A DNA stretch of 64,000 nt from Pseudomonas sp. RSB 5.4 (GTDB lineage Bacteria > Pseudomonadota > Gammaproteobacteria > Pseudomonadales > Pseudomonadaceae): assembly GCF_037126175.1 (NCBI RefSeq), contig NZ_CP146986.1, forward strand, positions 2,322,501-2,386,500. The letters are read 5' to 3'. The notes beneath the pieces were generated by a model, which worked only from the letters and a program-made list of their open reading frames with translations, was not told the origin of the DNA and made no database searches. The number at the start of each line of letters is the position of its first letter. Positions within the stretch are counted from its first letter, which is position 1. Below are positions 60,239 to 64,000 of the stretch, piece after piece. The position numbers were made by a program, and so were the translations under genes.

Positions 60239-61010
60239 CGATTTCGGTTTGAGCCCGAACGAAAACGCGACGATCTTCGCGGCGTTTCAGGCCGGGGTCA
60301 TCAGCTCGGCCACGGCCATGGCCAACATGCCGGCCTTCGAAGCAGCCTGCGCGATGGCCCGGCATCCGACGCTGCAAGGTCGGGTCGGGTTGCACTTCAA
60401 CCTGACTTACGGCCGGCCGTTAAGCACTTCGATCCTGCGCAGTCGTACCTTCTGCGATGGCCACGGCGTGTTCGATCTGAGCCTGCCGCGCCACAGTCTG
60501 TGGCTGAGTCGCGAAGATCGCGATGCGGTGCGTGAGGAGTTGCACGCGCAGTGGCAGCGCTGTGTCGAACATGGCGTGCGGCCGAGCCACATCGACTCGC
60601 ATCAGCACGTGCACAACATCTGGCCGATCGGCGAAATCGTCGCCAGGTTTGCCGCCCGGCAAGGCGTGCCGGTTCGCCTGGCACGCAACCTGGGGCAGAA
60701 CCTCAGTCTGCCGAAACGCGTGTTCAAAGGTTTGCTCAACTGGCGTTTACAAAGTCTCGCCGGAGCCACGGCGGACTACGTGTGTACCCCGGTGGATCTG
60801 CGCAACGACCCCGCGCCGACCGACGGCGTGCTGGAAATCGTTGCCCACCCGAATCAGCTCGGGAGCGATTTCGGTGATGCCTATCTCAACCCCGGAGAAT
60901 CCCTGACCCGCGTGCTAGAGCAGCGGCTGCCGGGCGTTCCACGGGTTTCCTATGCCGATCTGAACAAGGATTTTCTACGCGGTGCCGCGGCACTCGATCG
61001 ACCTACATAA
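60210..61010 (+). CDS. YdjC/ChbG-HpnK family deacetylase
   Basis: 266 residues, starting MPRQVIVNADDFGLSPNENA, the family signature with paired metal-binding Asp. HIDSHQHVHNIWPIGEIVAR supplies His ligands and the later VAHPNQLGSDF another. Relatives remove acetyl groups from chitobiose or hopanoid precursors. Here it is the second deacetylase in the operon, so the polymer probably contains amino sugars that are partly deacetylated. It overlaps the preceding gene by 29 bases, and the ATG at 60210 has GGAGGG upstream. Confidence 0.87.
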   Translation: MPRQVIVNADDFGLSPNENATIFAAFQAGVISSATAMANMPAFEAACAMARHPTLQGRVGLHFNLTYGRPLSTSILRSRTFCDGHGVFDLSLPRHSLWLSREDRDAVREELHAQWQRCVEHGVRPSHIDSHQHVHNIWPIGEIVARFAARQGVPVRLARNLGQNLSLPKRVFKGLLNWRLQSLAGATADYVCTPVDLRNDPAPTDGVLEIVAHPNQLGSDFGDAYLNPGESLTRVLEQRLPGVPRVSYADLNKDFLRGAAALDRPT

Positions 61011-61114
61011 CTTGCAATACTTTCGAAGATGGCGCTTCGAAACGGCATTGCAGGTGTGATCTATACCCACAAAAGCAACATCCACTACACCGGGCCTCGG
61101 CCACGGAGGGCAAC

Positions 61115-61807
61115 ATGAGTGTTATCGAAAAACTGCGCGAACGCATTCGTCAAAAAGGCCTCGGCCGCGTCTTCGCCACGCTGTGGAAACGCCACGTGTT
61201 CTTCCACTGGGAGCTGCTGTGGATGGAGCGCGACCTGGTCTCCCCGGTCCCGCCGCACAAGCTGCGCCCGTACGAAGGTTTGCGCAAAGTCGATATCACG
61301 CCGCACAACACCGGGGCCTTCGCCAAGCACTTCGGCGACCGGGTCGAGACCATGGCCGAACTCGCCGCCGAGGGTCATACCGGGCACATGTACCTTGATG
61401 CCGACGGTCACGCGGTGGCGTTCATCTGGGGCAGTATTCGCGACTACCACGATCGCCACTATTACGGCTGCTGGTTCCCGGTCAAACCCGGTGAGTTCTT
61501 CGAATTCGGCGGCGAAATGGCCCGGCCGTATTTCGGCACCAGCCTGTCGGTGGACGTACAAGTCGCCCTCTGGGAAGCCATGGCCGCCCAGGGCTGCCAC
61601 ACCGTCGTGGACACCTGCGAAACCCGCAACATCCCGGCGATGAAACTGCACCTCCGCATGGGCTACCACGAACAGGGGCGCATCACCCACGTCTACGGCC
61701 TGTTCGGCCGCTGGCGCTTCTACCGCGAAACCCGCTATGACGGCTCACGCCTGGAACCACTGCGCAAACCGGAACGGCCGGTGGTGAGTGCGCCGGCGCA
61801 GGCGTGA
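61115..61807 (+). CDS. GNAT-fold acetyltransferase 2 (paralogue of 58360-59049)
   Basis: 230 residues with roughly two thirds identity by eye to the product at 58360. Shared blocks are KGLGRVFATLWKRHVFFHWE against its counterpart, ELLWMERDLVSPVPPHKLRP, KPGEFFEFGGEMARPYFGT and LFGRWRFYRETRYDGSRLE. CoA-site candidate LHLRMGYHEQGRI is kept. It is separated from the deacetylase gene by 104 bases that contain a short inverted repeat (TTCGAAG and CTTCGAA) but no clear promoter. It is probably the last gene of the operon and a recent duplicate with a related acceptor. Confidence 0.78.
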   Translation: MSVIEKLRERIRQKGLGRVFATLWKRHVFFHWELLWMERDLVSPVPPHKLRPYEGLRKVDITPHNTGAFAKHFGDRVETMAELAAEGHTGHMYLDADGHAVAFIWGSIRDYHDRHYYGCWFPVKPGEFFEFGGEMARPYFGTSLSVDVQVALWEAMAAQGCHTVVDTCETRNIPAMKLHLRMGYHEQGRITHVYGLFGRWRFYRETRYDGSRLEPLRKPERPVVSAPAQA

Positions 61808-61842
61808 GCCGACCTTGGAATCTGCGGCGGCAGTGAGGCCGC

Positions 61843-61920
61843 GTTCGCGAGCAGGCTCGCTCCCACAGGGATCTCGTGTACGACACCGATCAACTGTAGG
61901 AGTGAGCCTGCTCGCGATGG
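61843..61920. repeat. REP pair after the exopolysaccharide operon
   Basis: GTTCGCGAGCAGGCTCGCTC followed by CCACAG (to 61867), then an inverted copy CTGTAGGAGTGAGCCTGCTC with GCGATGGGG (61894-61921). It probably marks the end of the operon transcript against the convergent methyltransferase gene. Confidence 0.75.
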
Positions 61921-61942
61921 GGCCAGACGGGGCAACGAACTC

Positions 61943-62749
61943 TCAGGTCTTGCTGGCGACCAAGGTGAAGCACAGCGGCATCTGCGCTGGCTGATTCAGG
62001 TATTGGTCATACACTTCTTCGCGGTTCGAATGCGCATACTCCTTGAAGTGCGCGATGTTCAGCCCGGCCGCGATGGCACCGCTGAAGATGGCGCCGAGGG
62101 TGTGCACGAACCAATAGGACTTGGCAGCCTGCTGCTCGACCTTGCCCACGTAGACAATCGGCTCTTCCTGCACGAATGGCTCGGCGCGGAAGTAGGAGCT
62201 GGCGAGGCGGTAAGGGTCTTCAGCGTCGGGGTCGACCATTTCCAGAAACGGATGTGTTTCGTAGATCACCAGTTTGCCGCCCGGTTTGAGAGTCAGCGCG
62301 ACATGGCGGAAGAACTCGCCGATGTCAGGCATCCAGTTCAGCACGCCGATGGTGATCAGCGCCACGTCGAAGCGGCTGTGCAGCGCGGCCGGCAGGTGAT
62401 GGATATCGCTTTCGATGAATTCGCCGTTGTGTGGCGAGCGCTGATTCAGCTCGCGGGCCTGTTCGAGAAACGCCTCCGATTGATCAACGCCGACCACACT
62501 GCGCGCACCGAGGGCAAACAGCGACAGGCTTTCGCGGCCGTTGTTGCAACCGAGTTGAATCACCTCTTTACCGTCGACGCCGACCTGCTCCAGCAAGCCG
62601 CGCAAGGTATCGTCGAGGCAAGAGAAATCAGCCTGGGACACGTCGTTCAACAGCGCTTGCCATTCGGCCGACTCACGGTGATGACGAGCAGAATCGTTCC
62701 ACGCCTGTCGATTGCTGTCGATGGCGGTTTTATTGTTGGGCACTTCCAT
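61943..62749 (-). CDS. class I SAM-dependent methyltransferase
   Basis: 268 residues from the ATG at 62749 (MEVPNNKTAIDSNRQAWNDS). Motif I is EVIQLGCNNGRESLSLFALG, followed by VGVDQSEAFLEQA and the acidic ESDIHHLPA, LKPGGKLVIYETHPF in motif III. It methylates an unknown small molecule or lipid. It is convergent with the exopolysaccharide operon and 200 bases downstream of the LysR gene on the same strand. Confidence 0.85.
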   Translation of the reverse strand: MEVPNNKTAIDSNRQAWNDSARHHRESAEWQALLNDVSQADFSCLDDTLRGLLEQVGVDGKEVIQLGCNNGRESLSLFALGARSVVGVDQSEAFLEQARELNQRSPHNGEFIESDIHHLPAALHSRFDVALITIGVLNWMPDIGEFFRHVALTLKPGGKLVIYETHPFLEMVDPDAEDPYRLASSYFRAEPFVQEEPIVYVGKVEQQAAKSYWFVHTLGAIFSGAIAAGLNIAHFKEYAHSNREEVYDQYLNQPAQMPLCFTLVASKT

Positions 62750-62847
62750 GGCGCACTCCGGTACTGCTCGTGATTGAGCGGTGCCGAGTCTAGAACAGCT
62801 CGGCAATTCGGGTTGTTGCGAACTTGTAAGCCAACCCACAGTGCCAT

Positions 62848-62937
62848 TGTGGGAGCGGGCTTGCTCGCGAAGGCGGTGTATCCGTCAGCATGGATATCGA
62901 CTGACACGACCTCTTCGCGAGCAAGCCCGCTCCCACA
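62848..62937. repeat. REP pair with perfect 24-bp arms
   Basis: TGTGGGAGCGGGCTTGCTCG with CGAA (62848-62871) and its exact reverse complement (62914-62937). It lies between two minus-strand genes. Confidence 0.8.
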
Positions 62938-62949
62938 CTTTTGGCGTGG

Positions 62950-63837
62950 TCACATTTGGTTGAGGCGTTCACGCAGGAATTCGACCAGCGCCTGCACCGG
63001 GCGCGAAGCCTGGCGATGTTGCGGATACACCGCCGACAAGGTCAACGGTTCAGTGCGGTAATCGTCGAGGACCGGCACCAGTCGCCCATCCTTCAGCGCC
63101 GCGCCAACGATGAACGTCGGCAGATAGGTAATCCCCATCCCCTGCACCGCTGCATCGCGCAGCAACTCGCCATTGTTCACCCGCATGCGCCCGGTGACAT
63201 TGACCAGCAGCGGCTTGCCCTGCCCCGCATTGAAGCGCCACTGCACCGAACGACCGTGGCCGTACGGCAGGCAGTCGTGGCTGTGCAGGTCTTCGGGATT
63301 GAGCGGCGTACCGCGTTCGGCCAGATACGCCGGGCTGGCGCAGTACACCCGTTCGATGGACGCAATGCGCCGCGCAATCAACGTCGAGTCTTCCAGCACG
63401 CCGATGCGCAGCGCTAGGTCGTAGCCTTCGCCGAGCAGGTCCACCGGGCGATCGCTCAAATCCACCTCCACGGTGACCTCGCGATAGCGCTGCAGGAACA
63501 GCGGCAGCAGGCATCCCAGATGCGCCACGGCAAACGACAGCGGTGCACTGACGCGAATCGTACCGCGCGGCTCGGCGGTCTGCCCGGCGATGCCCTGCTC
63601 GACCTGTTCCACTTCGCCCAGCAGGCGCAGCGCCGATTCATAGTAGCTCTGGCCCAGTGGCGTGACATCGAGGCGTCGGGTGGAACGGTTCAACAAGCGC
63701 ACACCGAGGCGCTCTTCGAGCTGCATCAAACGGCGGCTGACGAATTGCTTGGACAGGCCCAACTGATCGGCGGCGGCGGTGAAGCTGCCGGAGTCCATGA
63801 CCTGGCAAAAAATACGCATGTCTTCGAACGGGTTCAT
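62950..63837 (-). CDS. LysR family transcriptional regulator
   Basis: 295 residues from the ATG at 63837 (MNPFEDMRIFCQVMDSGSFT). The winged helix is SFTAAADQLGLSKQFVSRRL, with LEERLGVRLLNRSTRR in the wing and RLDVTPLG after it. The effector domain is the usual LysR substrate fold (RVSAPLSFAVAHLGCLLPLF). It is divergent from the gene starting at 63967, which it may control from the 129-base gap. Its inducer is unknown. Confidence 0.92.
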   Translation of the reverse strand: MNPFEDMRIFCQVMDSGSFTAAADQLGLSKQFVSRRLMQLEERLGVRLLNRSTRRLDVTPLGQSYYESALRLLGEVEQVEQGIAGQTAEPRGTIRVSAPLSFAVAHLGCLLPLFLQRYREVTVEVDLSDRPVDLLGEGYDLALRIGVLEDSTLIARRIASIERVYCASPAYLAERGTPLNPEDLHSHDCLPYGHGRSVQWRFNAGQGKPLLVNVTGRMRVNNGELLRDAAVQGMGITYLPTFIVGAALKDGRLVPVLDDYRTEPLTLSAVYPQHRQASRPVQALVEFLRERLNQM

Positions 63838-63966
63838 TGTCACTCTCTGGTAGACAGTCAAACGCTTTATAGCCGCTTTTTCACTTTTCGACAGCTCATT
63901 AATCTGTGTTCACGGTTTGAGAACAGCCCGACACAACACCAAAAACTTTCGAAAAAGGAATTGAGC

Positions 63967-64000
63967 ATGAACATCAAAAAGACCCTGACCGCATCCCTTC
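63967..64000 (+). CDS. partial gene, start of an exported protein
   Basis: The ATG at 63967 is preceded by AAAAGGAATT as RBS. The first 11 residues (MNIKKTLTASL) have the basic-then-hydrophobic look of a signal peptide. The gene continues beyond the window, so its product cannot be named. It is divergent from the LysR gene and a natural target of that regulator. Confidence 0.6.
   Translation, partial: MNIKKTLTASL

Overview
The window looks like chromosome from a Pseudomonas of the fluorescens group. The DNA is GC-rich, the gaps carry the short palindromic REP sequences typical of these species, and the gene set (glcDEF, AruF/AruG-like enzymes, a VgrG/Rhs island, a Wzx/Wzy exopolysaccharide operon) fits that genus. 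No rRNA, tRNA, CRISPR array or complete insertion sequence was seen.

Layout. (1) 1-6750: an amino-acid or polyamine catabolic block with a glutamine-synthetase-like ligase, an N-formylglutamate amidohydrolase-like enzyme, an APC permease, a second AruF/AruG-like succinyltransferase pair and an oxaloacetate decarboxylase. (2) 6900-8985: a compact operon that I do not recognise. Two paralogous peptides of 59 and 58 residues bracket two uncharacterised proteins, behind a near-consensus promoter. This is the strongest candidate for an undescribed system. (3) 9155-20460: a carboxypeptidase G2-like enzyme, a MASE2-GGDEF diguanylate cyclase, a Baeyer-Villiger monooxygenase with an alpha/beta hydrolase, glcDEF with an hglS-like gene, and a DJ-1/PfpI protein. 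(4) 20570-32844: a type VI secretion effector island (hcp, vgrG, DUF4123 adaptor, Rhs toxin, immunity), followed by AT-rich orphan immunity-like genes. The gaps between those orphans carry copies of one short repeat. A 42-bp perfect palindrome and a sigma-54-like promoter lie upstream of hcp.

(5) 32883-42488: a VanW protein, a glycosyltransferase, small conserved proteins, an AttEFGH-like ABC exporter locus and a membrane sulfatase-fold transferase. (6) 42878-61807: a long exopolysaccharide operon. It provides UDP-glucuronate/galacturonate synthesis, an initiating sugar transferase, a tyrosine-kinase-like ATPase that lacks the Walker A lysine, a Wza-like export lipoprotein, a GumC-like copolymerase, three glycosyltransferases, Wzy and Wzx, a polysaccharide deacetylase, a glycoside-hydrolase-like secreted protein, three GNAT-fold acyltransferases and a YdjC-type deacetylase. 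Many junctions overlap by 1-8 bases, so the genes are probably translationally coupled. (7) 61943-64000: a methyltransferase, a LysR regulator and the start of a divergent gene that runs off the window.

Protein calls rest on reading motifs and family resemblance by eye. No database search was run.
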